Source: Haliscomenobacter sp040401995 (GTDB taxonomy: Bacteria; Bacteroidota; Bacteroidia; Chitinophagales; Saprospiraceae). Taken from it: a DNA stretch of 64,000 nt. The stretch lies in the NCBI GenBank assembly GCA_040401995.1, contig JBBANM010000003.1:62001-126000 (forward strand), written 5' to 3'. Below, piece after piece: positions 33,347 to 41,663 of the stretch (position 1 is its first letter; each line of letters starts with the position of its first letter). The position numbers and the translations under genes are program-made. A model generated the notes under the pieces. That model was not told where the DNA came from and did not search any database. It was given only the letters and a program-made list of their open reading frames with translations.

Positions 33347-33628
33347 ATGAAAGCTATTTGGAAAAACCAAGTCATTGCCGAAAGCGATGCTACCATTGTG
33401 GTGGAAAACAACCACTATTTTCCTGCTAACGCCGTTCATCCGGAATTTCTAAAGTCTTCCAACACCCATAGTGTTTGTCCTTGGAAAGGAACTGCTTCTT
33501 ACTACACCTTGGTGGTTGACGAACAAGAAAACCGCGATGCGGCCTGGTTCTACCCAGAAGCCAAAGAAGCGGCCAAAAACATTGAAGGCTACATTGCTTT
33601 CTGGAAAGGCGTTGAGGTTAAACCATAA
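33347..33628 (+). CDS. DUF427 family protein
   Basis: 93 residues from ATG at 33347 (the frame runs back to a TTG at 33314). The whole chain matches the DUF427 pattern: KAIWKNQVIAESDATIVVE, NNHYFPANAV, the hallmark SVCPWKGTASYYTL, and AAWFYPEAKEAAKNIEGYIA followed by FWKGVEV. These are small beta-rich proteins of unknown function; the invariant CPWKG motif suggests a binding or catalytic Cys. Single gene between a palindromic repeat upstream and a strong terminator downstream. Confidence 0.9.
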   Translation: MKAIWKNQVIAESDATIVVENNHYFPANAVHPEFLKSSNTHSVCPWKGTASYYTLVVDEQENRDAAWFYPEAKEAAKNIEGYIAFWKGVEVKP

Positions 33629-33639
33629 TCTGAAAAGCT

Positions 33640-33680
33640 TGTTCGGGATTTTTTTCTTTTTTTGAAAAAAATCCCGAACA
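33640..33680. terminator. Perfect 17-bp bidirectional terminator
   Basis: TGTTCGGGATTTTTTTC (33640-33656) pairs perfectly with GAAAAAAATCCCGAACA (33664-33680); loop of seven T. It lies between two convergent genes. The flanks AAGCTTGTTC and (minus strand) AGAGCTGTTTC resemble the ends of the AGAGCTTGTTC repeats, and on the minus strand the flank begins right at the serine hydrolase stop codon, so it may be a shortened member of that family. Confidence 0.8.
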
Positions 33681-33700
33681 TCAGGTTTTAGAAACAGCTC

Positions 33701-35017
33701 TTAATTATCCAACGATTGGTAAATCAGTCGGGTAAAGATTCCTTCCGAACCGCCATCTGGCGTCTGTTGTGTTTGTTTCATCAACACCATAATCAACCGA
33801 TCTTTGGGATCTGCCCAGTAATTGGTATTAAAATAGCCGCCCCAAGCAAATTTTCCCATATTGCCATTGCCCTTATCTTGGCCTTGTTTGGTCACCACGC
33901 TAAACGCTAAACTAAAATGCGTATCGCCTTTTTCACCGCCCAATAAATCGCCAACCTGGTTCGACTGGGTGAGCAAATAGGTGGAGTAAGGACTCAAAAA
34001 ACGTTTGCCATTGTAAACACCGCCATTCAGCAACATTTGCAAAAATGAAGCATAGTCTTTGGCCGTACTCGATAAACCAGCACCACCGGAATACCAGGTT
34101 TTTCCGCCGCTGATCGGGTAATTGGGGTCATAAAACGTTACGGGAAAATGCTCCCATTTTTGGCCGTTTTTGCCGGGGCGTTGTACCGGTACCAATCGGT
34201 CTTTTTTGGCATCTGGCAAATAAAAATAGGTGTCGTTCATACCCATCGGATCCAACAAATGGCTCCTTAAGTATTGATCAAACGACATGCCCGACCAAAT
34301 TTCAATCAGGTACCCCAATACATCCAAACCCAGGCTATACGAATACTTCTCACCTGGATGATTGATCAAAGGCTGCTTGGCCAATTTTTTGATATTATCG
34401 GCTACCGAAACGGCTTTGGTGGTGTATAAATCAACAATACCTGCTTTTTGGTTGATGGCGCTAAACCGCTCGTCGCCGGAAATAACCCCGTAGCTCAACC
34501 CTGATGTATGGTTGAACAACTGCCGAACGGTGATTTCACTTTTAGCCGGCACAGTGGTAAAAGTGGTATCTTTCCAAGAAAAAGAACCCAATACTTGCGG
34601 GTTTTTAAACTCTGGAATCCACTTGAAAATTGGATCATCCAAGGAGAATTTCCCTTCCTCATACAACATCATGGCTGCGGTAGCGGTGATTGCTTTCGAC
34701 ATGGAAGCGATGCGGAAGATGTCGTCGGTTTTCATCGGTCGATTGGCAGCTACATCGGCCATACCAAAAGCTTTTTGGTAAACGATTTGGCCGTCGCGTA
34801 CCAACAAGGCCACCATACCCGGCAACTGATCGCGATTGACGAGGTCTTGCAAGGCATTATCGATGCGTTTTAGTCGTTCGCTGGATACACCAACTGCTTC
34901 CGGTGTTTTAGCTACTGTAAGTTGCTGTGGTACATTGAGTTTTGTGGTTGTGGTTTGGGCAAAAAGGACGCCCGTACAACTCAAAGCAAGGAAAAAAGAT
35001 AAGATGTAGGTTTTCAT
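33701..35017 (-). CDS. Secreted serine hydrolase, beta-lactamase (class C/esterase) family
   Basis: 438 residues with a signal peptide (YILSFFLALSCTGVLFAQ). The SxxK motif SMSK in FRIASMSKAITATAAMMLYE gives the nucleophile, HTSGLSYG is the usual following block and YSYSLGLDVLGYLIE holds the Tyr of the YxN/YxL motif; GGAGLSSTAKDYASFLQMLL and a late WGGYFNTNYWADPKD (in place of KTG, HxG-type) complete the fold. Members are esterases, D-amino peptidases or penicillin-interacting enzymes; beta-lactam resistance is not implied. Periplasmic or exported. Divergent to the LamG repeat protein gene. Confidence 0.87.
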   Translation of the reverse strand: MKTYILSFFLALSCTGVLFAQTTTTKLNVPQQLTVAKTPEAVGVSSERLKRIDNALQDLVNRDQLPGMVALLVRDGQIVYQKAFGMADVAANRPMKTDDIFRIASMSKAITATAAMMLYEEGKFSLDDPIFKWIPEFKNPQVLGSFSWKDTTFTTVPAKSEITVRQLFNHTSGLSYGVISGDERFSAINQKAGIVDLYTTKAVSVADNIKKLAKQPLINHPGEKYSYSLGLDVLGYLIEIWSGMSFDQYLRSHLLDPMGMNDTYFYLPDAKKDRLVPVQRPGKNGQKWEHFPVTFYDPNYPISGGKTWYSGGAGLSSTAKDYASFLQMLLNGGVYNGKRFLSPYSTYLLTQSNQVGDLLGGEKGDTHFSLAFSVVTKQGQDKGNGNMGKFAWGGYFNTNYWADPKDRLIMVLMKQTQQTPDGGSEGIFTRLIYQSLDN

Positions 35018-35094
35018 TAGGCAAAATTTAAATTAATCGAATGAAAATACTGAAAAATTTCAAAAATTGATTGTTTTCGGGATTATTGTAATAT

Positions 35095-35130
35095 TGTTAT
35101 AGCGCCCTCAAACATAACGGCGCTATAACA
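35095..35130. promoter_or_regulatory. 12-bp perfect inverted repeat in a divergent promoter region
   Basis: TGTTATAGCGCC (35095-35106) pairs with GGCGCTATAACA (35119-35130) around 12 bases. It lies 78 bases from the serine hydrolase start and 106 bases from the LamG protein start, on the 5' side of both, so it cannot be a usual terminator. It could be a shared operator. Confidence 0.45.
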
Positions 35131-35235
35131 GTAAAATAAAAACCCTTACCTTGTTGTTAATAGGGGATCAAGAAAAATAGGCCGACCACCGACATTTTAA
35201 ACAGCATTTTTTGTTCTAACCTATTATTTATTGCT

Positions 35236-37755
35236 ATGAGAATATTTTTACTGGCGGCTTTCCTGCTGACAACAGCAACTCTATTTTCCCAAAGTTTACT
35301 ACTTTCCGCCAATGGCGACTGGGTCGAGGCTGGCGATCTGGACATTCCGGGCAATCAAATCACCCTGGAAGCTTATGTCTACAAAACCATTGAGGGCAAT
35401 CCCCGGGCCAACATCATTTCCAAACACAATGACCAAGGCGATGCGAACTACCTGTTTCGCACCAATTCTTTCCAAATGGCTACTACTACCGGGTTTTATT
35501 TCCTGGATGTGCCCTATACCTACGCGCTCAATCAATGGTACCATATTGCCGTCACCTACGATGGCGCTGCCCTTAAATACTATGTCAATGGTTGCAAATT
35601 TGCGGAAATGGCGGCAACGGGTGATTTGATCCAAAACGACCGCCTCACCGCCATCGGCAACCGTTCGCTTTTTGTCGACGAACAATTCATTGGCTACCTC
35701 GATGAAATCAGTATCTGGAATAAGGCGCGTACGGAAACTCAAATTCGCGCCGATATTGATGGCATTCCCATTCCAACTACTCAAGCCAATTTGAAGCTCT
35801 ACCTACAATTTTCCAATAACTACCTGAATGCCCAAGGCAACCCACTTTTTAACGGCAACCCCATGGGATTGCCGCAGTTTTCCGCCACCAACCTCCCAAA
35901 AAAGGTTACCCCCAAAAACTACCAGGTAACCCATACCGACAATGCCTGTTTTGCCCAAGCCGCCGGTACCATCACCGTTAGCGGCGCAATGCCCTTGGCC
36001 AGCGCCATCAGTCCGCCAGCATTTACTGCGCTGAACAAATTCAATGGCTTACGAGCAGGCGCCTACCAAGTGATCATCAAACCCTTGGAATGGTGTTTTT
36101 ACGATACCGTCAGCGTTAATATCACCGCGCCTAAGCTGATCCAATCCACCATCAATCAGCAAATTTGCGAAGGGCAAAATTTCTTTGGCTATACCTCCAC
36201 CGGAACTTATAGCGATACCCTGATTGCCAAAAATGGTTGCGACAGCGTGCGGGTGATCAATTTAACGGTGCTGCCCCGCGTCCGCTCCCTGATCAGCGCC
36301 AGCATTTGTGAAGGCCGATCCTTTCTTGGCTATACCGTTTCTGGCATTTACATCGATACTTTGCGGGCAAAAAATGGTTGCGACAGCATCCGCGCCATTA
36401 GTCTAAAGGTTTTACCGCGCAAAACCGGTCAAATCAGTGCCAGCATTTGTGAAGGTCAATCCTTTCTGGGTCTAGCCGTTTCGGGGGTTTACATCGATAC
36501 TTTGGTGGCCAAAAATGGTTGTGATAGCATCCGCACCATTATTTTAAAAGTACTGCCCCGCAAAAATGCCCAAATCAGCGCCACCATTTGTGAAGGGCAA
36601 TCTTACCTGGGCCGTTCCGTTTCCGGCACTTATGTGGATGTGTTAGTGGCCAAAAACGGTTGCGACAGCATCCGCACACTGCTACTGACGGTGTTGAAGC
36701 GCAAAAACAGTCAAATCAACGCTACCATTTGTGACGGGCAATCCTATCTGGGGCGTTCAACTACGGGTACTTATGTCGATGTATTGGTGGCCAAAAACGG
36801 TTGCGACAGCGTTCGCACCCTACTTTTAAAAGTTTTACCCGTTGCCCGTCAAAAAGTCGACATCAGCATATGCGCCGGTGAAAACTATGCCGGATACCAA
36901 ACCGCTGGGCTTTATGTCGATACTTTTCCGGCCAAAAACGGCTGCGACAGTATTCGCACCCTGCAATTGGCCGTGCGCCCAGTGAGCGCCGAAAAAATCC
37001 AAAAAACCATTTGTCAGGGACAAAGTTTCCTGGGTCGCAACACCAGCGGCACCTACGTCGACAAGCTCATAGCGCGCAATGGCTGTGATAGCACTCGAAC
37101 GCTCAATCTTAAGGTGGGTAAAACCTATTTCACCCCCTGGAGCGGATTGCTTTGCCCGCAATCGGCTTATGATTTTTTGGGTAAAAAACTGCGCGCGCCA
37201 GGTATTTACTTTGATACCCTTGCAACTGCCCTAGGTTGTGATAGCGTTTTTCGCTTGGAGTTAAAAGCAGTTCCACCCATTACCGGGTTTTTAGGAAGAG
37301 ATACCATACTTTGCTCTAATACAAATTACGTACTTCGCAGCAAAATCAACGCCACCGAATGGTACGATAATACCGAAGGCTTAACCAAAGCCGTTGACCA
37401 TTCTGGGGTCTTTTGGGCGGCATTTGTGGATCAATACGGTTGTTACCAAACCGATAGCATTTCCGTTGAATTTCCTTCCAAGTTTTATACGCCAAATGCC
37501 TTTAGCCCCAACAACGACGGGGTAAACGACCTTTTTGCCCCTATTTTATTGGAAAAAGAAATAAAAAATTACGTCCTACAAGTCTTTGATCGCTGGGGAA
37601 GTCTTATATTTAATTCCAATGACCCAGCCAATCAATGGAACGGGCTTTACCACGATTCGCCTTGCGAAAGCGGGGTATACATTTGGGTCGTTTCCTTTAG
37701 CACATCAACCTGTCCGAGGATCGTGGATAAGGGAAGTGTGCAATTATTTCGGTAG
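35236..37755 (+). CDS. Secreted LamG protein with 47-residue tandem repeats and T9SS type B sorting domain
   Basis: 839 residues. Signal peptide (LLAAFLLTTATLFSQ); a concanavalin A-like LamG domain about 20-190 (TLEAYVYKT..., WYHIAVTYDG, YLDEISIWNKA); a link domain; seven tandem 47-residue repeats about 307-635, each of the form ICEGQSFLG...GTYVDTLxAKNGCDS followed by IRTLxLKVLP, and one degenerate eighth; then the gliding-motility-associated (type B) sorting domain from FYTPNAFSPNNDGVNDLF to the end. Type B domains keep the protein on the cell surface or release it, often tied to SprF-like partners. Likely an adhesin or carbohydrate-binding surface protein. Sequence of the repeats is very similar at the DNA level too. 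Confidence 0.9.
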   Translation: MRIFLLAAFLLTTATLFSQSLLLSANGDWVEAGDLDIPGNQITLEAYVYKTIEGNPRANIISKHNDQGDANYLFRTNSFQMATTTGFYFLDVPYTYALNQWYHIAVTYDGAALKYYVNGCKFAEMAATGDLIQNDRLTAIGNRSLFVDEQFIGYLDEISIWNKARTETQIRADIDGIPIPTTQANLKLYLQFSNNYLNAQGNPLFNGNPMGLPQFSATNLPKKVTPKNYQVTHTDNACFAQAAGTITVSGAMPLASAISPPAFTALNKFNGLRAGAYQVIIKPLEWCFYDTVSVNITAPKLIQSTINQQICEGQNFFGYTSTGTYSDTLIAKNGCDSVRVINLTVLPRVRSLISASICEGRSFLGYTVSGIYIDTLRAKNGCDSIRAISLKVLPRKTGQISASICEGQSFLGLAVSGVYIDTLVAKNGCDSIRTIILKVLPRKNAQISATICEGQSYLGRSVSGTYVDVLVAKNGCDSIRTLLLTVLKRKNSQINATICDGQSYLGRSTTGTYVDVLVAKNGCDSVRTLLLKVLPVARQKVDISICAGENYAGYQTAGLYVDTFPAKNGCDSIRTLQLAVRPVSAEKIQKTICQGQSFLGRNTSGTYVDKLIARNGCDSTRTLNLKVGKTYFTPWSGLLCPQSAYDFLGKKLRAPGIYFDTLATALGCDSVFRLELKAVPPITGFLGRDTILCSNTNYVLRSKINATEWYDNTEGLTKAVDHSGVFWAAFVDQYGCYQTDSISVEFPSKFYTPNAFSPNNDGVNDLFAPILLEKEIKNYVLQVFDRWGSLIFNSNDPANQWNGLYHDSPCESGVYIWVVSFSTSTCPRIVDKGSVQLFR
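36151..37134 (+). repeat. Tandem 141-bp coding repeat, seven copies
   Basis: The codons for IC in the motif ICEGQ start at 36163, 36304, 36445, 36586 and so on to 37009, exactly 141 bases apart, so there are no indels between copies. Copies 2 to 5 are most alike. This is a setting for copy-number change by recombination. Confidence 0.85.
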
Positions 37756-37814
37756 TTTTTTTCAGAGCATTTTTTTCGGATGCAAAAAGACTTTTCAATA
37801 AAAACACCTTAACC

Positions 37815-38255
37815 ATGACGTTTTTACCAGTATACCCTACCGTCCCAGAAAACGAGATCTATTTGCAAGATCCCCAATGGGAGGAGTTGATCCTACAAAC
37901 CATAACGTATTTCGAAAAAATAGGCTACAATCCGCCCTGGATTGGCTATTTTGTTCAAATAAACGAACAGATAGTGGGTTCTTGTGCTTTCAAAGGTCAA
38001 CCACAAGAAGGCAAAGTAGAGATTGCTTACGGCGTTTTTCCGCCACACCAAAACCAAGGTATTGCCACCCAGATCTGTAAAAAATTGATCGACTTGGCCT
38101 TAGCAACCGACCCCAACGTATTGGTTACCGCCCGTACACTTCCAGAAATGAACTACTCCGCCAGACTTTTAGAAAAAAATGGATTCATCTGTCAGGGCAT
38201 CGTTATTGATCCCGAAGATGGCGAAGTGTGGGAATGGTTTTATCCAAAAAATTGA
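37815..38255 (+). CDS. GNAT family N-acetyltransferase
   Basis: 146 residues. The acetyl-CoA loop is seen as PPHQNQGIATQIC (Q/R-x-x-G-x-G/A variant) after the beta-4 strand VEIAYGVF; the C-terminal NYSARLLEKNGFICQG is the usual RimJ/RimL-like ending. It transfers acetyl from acetyl-CoA to an amine; substrate cannot be told. No signal peptide. It begins 59 bases after the LamG protein gene and 37 bases before the GH127 gene, all in one direction. Confidence 0.87.
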   Translation: MTFLPVYPTVPENEIYLQDPQWEELILQTITYFEKIGYNPPWIGYFVQINEQIVGSCAFKGQPQEGKVEIAYGVFPPHQNQGIATQICKKLIDLALATDPNVLVTARTLPEMNYSARLLEKNGFICQGIVIDPEDGEVWEWFYPKN

Positions 38256-38292
38256 TTCATAATGTAGCTCTTTTTTCCAACCAATTTCAAGT

Positions 38293-40656
38293 ATGAAAAA
38301 GCTCGTATTGACCCTTCTTTTTGCGCTAAGCGCTGGAATGATTTTTGCCCAATCCTACCTTCCCGAACGCCAAAACCCCAAGATAAAAATCAAACCTATT
38401 GTCCCCATCCAAGCTTATGGGTTCAATCTAAAAGACGTCAAACTGCTTCCTGGCAGCCCGTTTAAAAATGCCGAAGAGAAAGATGCGGCCTACCTGCTGC
38501 GCATCGAATCCAACCGATTGTTACACCGCTTCCATGCCAATGCCGGGCTCCCAACTAAAGGCGAAGTATACGGCGGCTGGGAAAGCGACGGCTTATCGGG
38601 TCATACCCTCGGGCATTACCTTTCCGCCTGCGCCATGATGTACGCCTCCACTGGCAATTCGGCTTTCAAAGAGCGAGTTGATTACCTGGTGACCGAATTG
38701 GCGCGCTGTCAAGTTGCCCGCAAAACTGGTTACGTGGGCGCCATTCCGAAGGAAGATACCCTTTTTGCCAAAGTAGCTCGCGGCGACATCAAAACCGGCG
38801 GTTTTGACCTCAATGGCGGCTGGTCACCCTGGTATACGGTGCACAAGGTGATGGCCGGACTCGTTGATGCTTACTTGTATTGCGACAATGCCCAGGCGCT
38901 AAAAGTGGTCAGCGGCATGGCCGATTGGACAGGCAACATTCTAAAAAACCTAAGCCCCGAGCAGCTGCAAAAAATGCTGCGCTGTGAATATGGCGGCATG
39001 AACGATGTATTGGCTCAGATCTATGCCCTGACTGGTAAAAAACAATACCTTGACCTGGCTTACAAATTCCACGACGATTTTGTGATGGATCAACTGGCTC
39101 AAAAAATCGACCCGCTCCCCGGCAAACATTCCAATACCAATGTGCCCAAGGCCATTGGCAGCGCGACCCTTTTTGAAGTAGCTGGAAAAACTTCCGACCA
39201 AACCATCGCTTCCTTTTTTTGGCAGGCAATGACCAAGCACCACAGCTACGTGATTGGCGGCAACAGCAACTACGAATACTGCGGCGAAGAAGACAAACTC
39301 AACGAACGCCTCAGCGACAATACCTGCGAGACCTGCAACACCTACAACATGCTCAAGCTGACCCGCCACCTGTTCGCCTGGTCGCCCAGCAGCAAGTTGA
39401 TGGACTATTACGAACGCGCCTTGTACAACCATATATTGGCCTCCCAAAACCCCAACGACGGCATGATGTGCTACTTCGTTCCATTGCGCATGGGTACCAA
39501 AAAAACCTTCAGCGATGAGTTTAACACTTTTACCTGTTGTGTGGGCAGCGGCATGGAAAACCATTCCAAATACAGTGAAAGCATTTACAGCGAAGGTAAG
39601 GACGGCAGTTTGTACGTCAACCTATTTATCCCTTCCGAACTTAAATGGAAGTACCGCGGGGTCATCTTGCAACAAACTGGCAATTTCCCCCAGCAAAATC
39701 AGGTACAATTCAGCATCAAAACCGCCAAACCCCAAGCCTTCACCCTGCACTTGCGCCAACCCCAATGGGCAAAAACAGCGCTACAGCTGACCCTCAACGG
39801 CAAACCCATTACTGCCAAAACTGACGACAGTGGCTATCTTAGCATCACCCGTACATGGAAAACTGGCGATCAATTGGCCCTCACCCTGCCCATGGATTTG
39901 TACACCGAAAGCATGCCCGACAACCCCAACCGCATCGCCTTTTTGTATGGTCCTTTGGTACTGGCTGCCCAATTGGGCAAAGACATGCCCGATCCAGTGT
40001 ACGGTACTCCCGTGTTGCTCACCGACAACCGCAACATTAAGGATTGGATCAAACCCGTTTCCAATACTGGCGAACCCCTAAGTTTTGCCTGGCAAGGCGT
40101 GGGCAAACCCTTTGACGCCCAATTGCAACCCTTCTACAAAACCTATGATCAATACTACAGCGTGTATTTTGATTTTTTCACACCCTCTGAGTTTACCGCC
40201 CGCCAAGCCGAATACGAAGCTGAAAAAAAACGCCAACAAGAGATCGCTGCCCAAACCATCGACAATTTCCGGATCGGCGAAATGCAACCCGAGCGCGATC
40301 ATAACTTGGAAGCCAGCGAGCGCTCGTACGTGAGCGACGCGCTAGGCATCAACGGCCGCGAAGCCCGCGCCGACAACTTTTTTTCCTTTGACCTCAAGGT
40401 TGATCCCAGTCAAAACAACGTACTCCTCCTCACCTACATCGGCGACGACAAAGACCGCAAATTTGACATCCTCATCGATGGCCTAAAGTTGACTTATGTG
40501 GAATGGAATGGCGGAAAAACCAGTAAGTTTTATGATGTGGAATACCCCATCCCTGCTGCTATGATTGCTGGAAAAACTAAAATCAAAGTGCGTGTTCAAG
40601 CGAATTATGGCAAAACCGCTGGTCGGGTGTTCGGGGCGAGGAGTTTACGTAAGTGA
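38293..40656 (+). CDS. Secreted GH127 beta-L-arabinofuranosidase (DUF1680)
   Basis: 787 residues with a signal peptide (LVLTLLFALSAGMIFAQ). The (alpha/alpha)6 domain of DUF1680/GH127 is recognised from GGWESDGLSGHTLGHYLSA and GGMNDVLAQIYALTGKKQYL. The zinc-thiolate site of the family is complete: Glu346 and Cys348 in CETCNTYNML, Cys415 and Cys416 in FTCCVGSGMENH; one of the last pair is the cysteine nucleophile in known members. Beta-sandwich domains follow to the end. It releases L-arabinofuranose from plant glycans. Fits the GH43 and esterase genes elsewhere in the window. Confidence 0.92.
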   Translation: MKKLVLTLLFALSAGMIFAQSYLPERQNPKIKIKPIVPIQAYGFNLKDVKLLPGSPFKNAEEKDAAYLLRIESNRLLHRFHANAGLPTKGEVYGGWESDGLSGHTLGHYLSACAMMYASTGNSAFKERVDYLVTELARCQVARKTGYVGAIPKEDTLFAKVARGDIKTGGFDLNGGWSPWYTVHKVMAGLVDAYLYCDNAQALKVVSGMADWTGNILKNLSPEQLQKMLRCEYGGMNDVLAQIYALTGKKQYLDLAYKFHDDFVMDQLAQKIDPLPGKHSNTNVPKAIGSATLFEVAGKTSDQTIASFFWQAMTKHHSYVIGGNSNYEYCGEEDKLNERLSDNTCETCNTYNMLKLTRHLFAWSPSSKLMDYYERALYNHILASQNPNDGMMCYFVPLRMGTKKTFSDEFNTFTCCVGSGMENHSKYSESIYSEGKDGSLYVNLFIPSELKWKYRGVILQQTGNFPQQNQVQFSIKTAKPQAFTLHLRQPQWAKTALQLTLNGKPITAKTDDSGYLSITRTWKTGDQLALTLPMDLYTESMPDNPNRIAFLYGPLVLAAQLGKDMPDPVYGTPVLLTDNRNIKDWIKPVSNTGEPLSFAWQGVGKPFDAQLQPFYKTYDQYYSVYFDFFTPSEFTARQAEYEAEKKRQQEIAAQTIDNFRIGEMQPERDHNLEASERSYVSDALGINGREARADNFFSFDLKVDPSQNNVLLLTYIGDDKDRKFDILIDGLKLTYVEWNGGKTSKFYDVEYPIPAAMIAGKTKIKVRVQANYGKTAGRVFGARSLRK

Positions 40657-40847
40657 GTAAAATTGATTGATTTTGTGTTGGTTATGATGGGTTGGTTTTA
40701 TTGGTGGTTTAAGTAGGGGTGGTCATTTTGACCAAGTTGGGGGACTTGGATTCAATATCTTTGCGCCTTTGGACGCGCGGCTTCCGTGAAAATTTCTACT
40801 TGCGGACAACCTCAAAAATCTGTAATTTACCCCGTCAAAAACAATAG

Positions 40848-41078
40848 ATGCCTATGAGTGTCCAAATGCTATACAACACCTACTTGAGTCAGTTATCGGT
40901 AGCGGATCGCTTGGCATTGATCCGTCTATTGGTTGATCAAACTATCCCAGCTGAAGAACTAGCTCTTCAAAATACAAAGCTATATGATGTGATGGATTTT
41001 GCGGGAGTTGGGCAGTCACAGGCAATGGAGGTCGATGCTCAGGTTTACGTCAACAACCTACGATCAGAATGGGAGTAG
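40848..41078 (+). CDS. Small antitoxin-like protein (orphan)
   Basis: 76 residues from ATG at 40848; a second ATG at 40854 is equally likely. The N-terminal half (YLSQLSVADRLALIRLLVDQ) is a helix pair like that in short antitoxins of cyanobacteria and Bacteroidetes; the C-terminal VMDFAGVGQ...VDAQVYVNNLRSEWE resembles the toxin-binding tail of PIN-linked antitoxins. No toxin follows: the next frame (from ATG at 41069) stops after 20 codons. So it is an orphan or the toxin has been lost. Assignment rests on family memory and is moderate. Confidence 0.6.
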   Translation: MPMSVQMLYNTYLSQLSVADRLALIRLLVDQTIPAEELALQNTKLYDVMDFAGVGQSQAMEVDAQVYVNNLRSEWE

Positions 41079-41156
41079 ATGAATTTGCTGCGTATTTAGA
41101 GCGGTTTTCAAGGATTGAGCGTGATTTTTAAAAAACTTATCAATAAAAAGAAACCA

Positions 41157-41381
41157 ATGGCTACGACTTCCCGCATTATTTTGAGTGTAGACAAATCAAA
41201 AGAACAAGCATTTCTGGAAATGCTGAAGCTTTTTGATTTTGTAAAAATAGAAACCACCCAAGATGTACTTGAAAGATACATTCAAAATGCGCCATTTGAT
41301 GTACCATTATCCGAAGAAGAGATTATGGCAGAGGTAATGGAAGAGCGGTATGGCTCAGGTGTTGAAGTGAGTTGTAATTAA
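41157..41381 (+). CDS. Small antitoxin-like protein, 74 residues
   Basis: 74 residues from ATG at 41157; the TTG at 41115 would add a basic stretch. Two helices (KEQAFLEMLKLFDFVKIE and TTQDVLERYIQ) and an acidic tail with PLSEEEIMAEVMEERYG, a type of ending common in antitoxins of HigB/RelE/PIN systems. No toxin lies next to it. It begins 78 bases after the previous small gene. Function is not known; it could be an unrelated small regulator. Confidence 0.5.
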   Translation: MATTSRIILSVDKSKEQAFLEMLKLFDFVKIETTQDVLERYIQNAPFDVPLSEEEIMAEVMEERYGSGVEVSCN

Positions 41382-41462
41382 TGGCATTGATATATAAAAT
41401 AATAAATTAAAAAATATATAATAATAAATAAATCAAATAATTAACTTCTTAATTCCACTTCT
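41382..41462. other. Very AT-rich spacer
   Basis: About 60 bases of TATATAAAATAATAAATT-type sequence with almost no G or C. It separates the small-gene pair from the CCCCTAAAGGGG palindrome and DUF559 gene. Confidence 0.6.
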
Positions 41463-41642
41463 AAAAACCCCCAACCCCTAAAGGGGAGCCCATCCTGCTA
41501 ATCCTTAATTCGATGGTTTTTTCCATAAAAAAGCATATTGTAATGCTTTCCAAGTGTGATTACCTCAAAAGCCATGATTCGAAAAAAAGATAACAAATTA
41601 GACTTTTGCACAATCGGTTCCCCTTTAGGGGTTAGGGGTTTT
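41463..41642. repeat. Long palindromic repeat with CCCCTAAAGGGG ends next to the DUF559 gene
   Basis: About 180 bp. Left end AAAACCCCCAACCCCTAAAG plus GGGAGCC (to 41490); right end read on the minus strand AAAACCCCTAACCCCTAAAG plus GGGAACC (41616-41642): two differences in 27 bases. Weaker pairing continues inward (TGC, TAATT, run of T), to an apex hairpin AAAGCAT-ATTGTA-ATGCTTT at 41530-41549, 13 bases off centre. It starts 21 bases past the DUF559 stop codon. Confidence 0.65.
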
Positions 41643-41663
41643 AAAAACCTAACAACCAACAAA

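Noticed and set aside
38950..39564. 204-codon open frame on the minus strand
   Set aside because: Antisense to the GH127 gene across its metal-site region; Val/Ala/His-rich composition of a shadow frame.
41069..41131. 20-codon frame after the first antitoxin-like gene as a toxin remnant
   Set aside because: The sequence MGVDEFAAYLERFSRIERDF has no PIN or RelE feature; too short to call a pseudogene.
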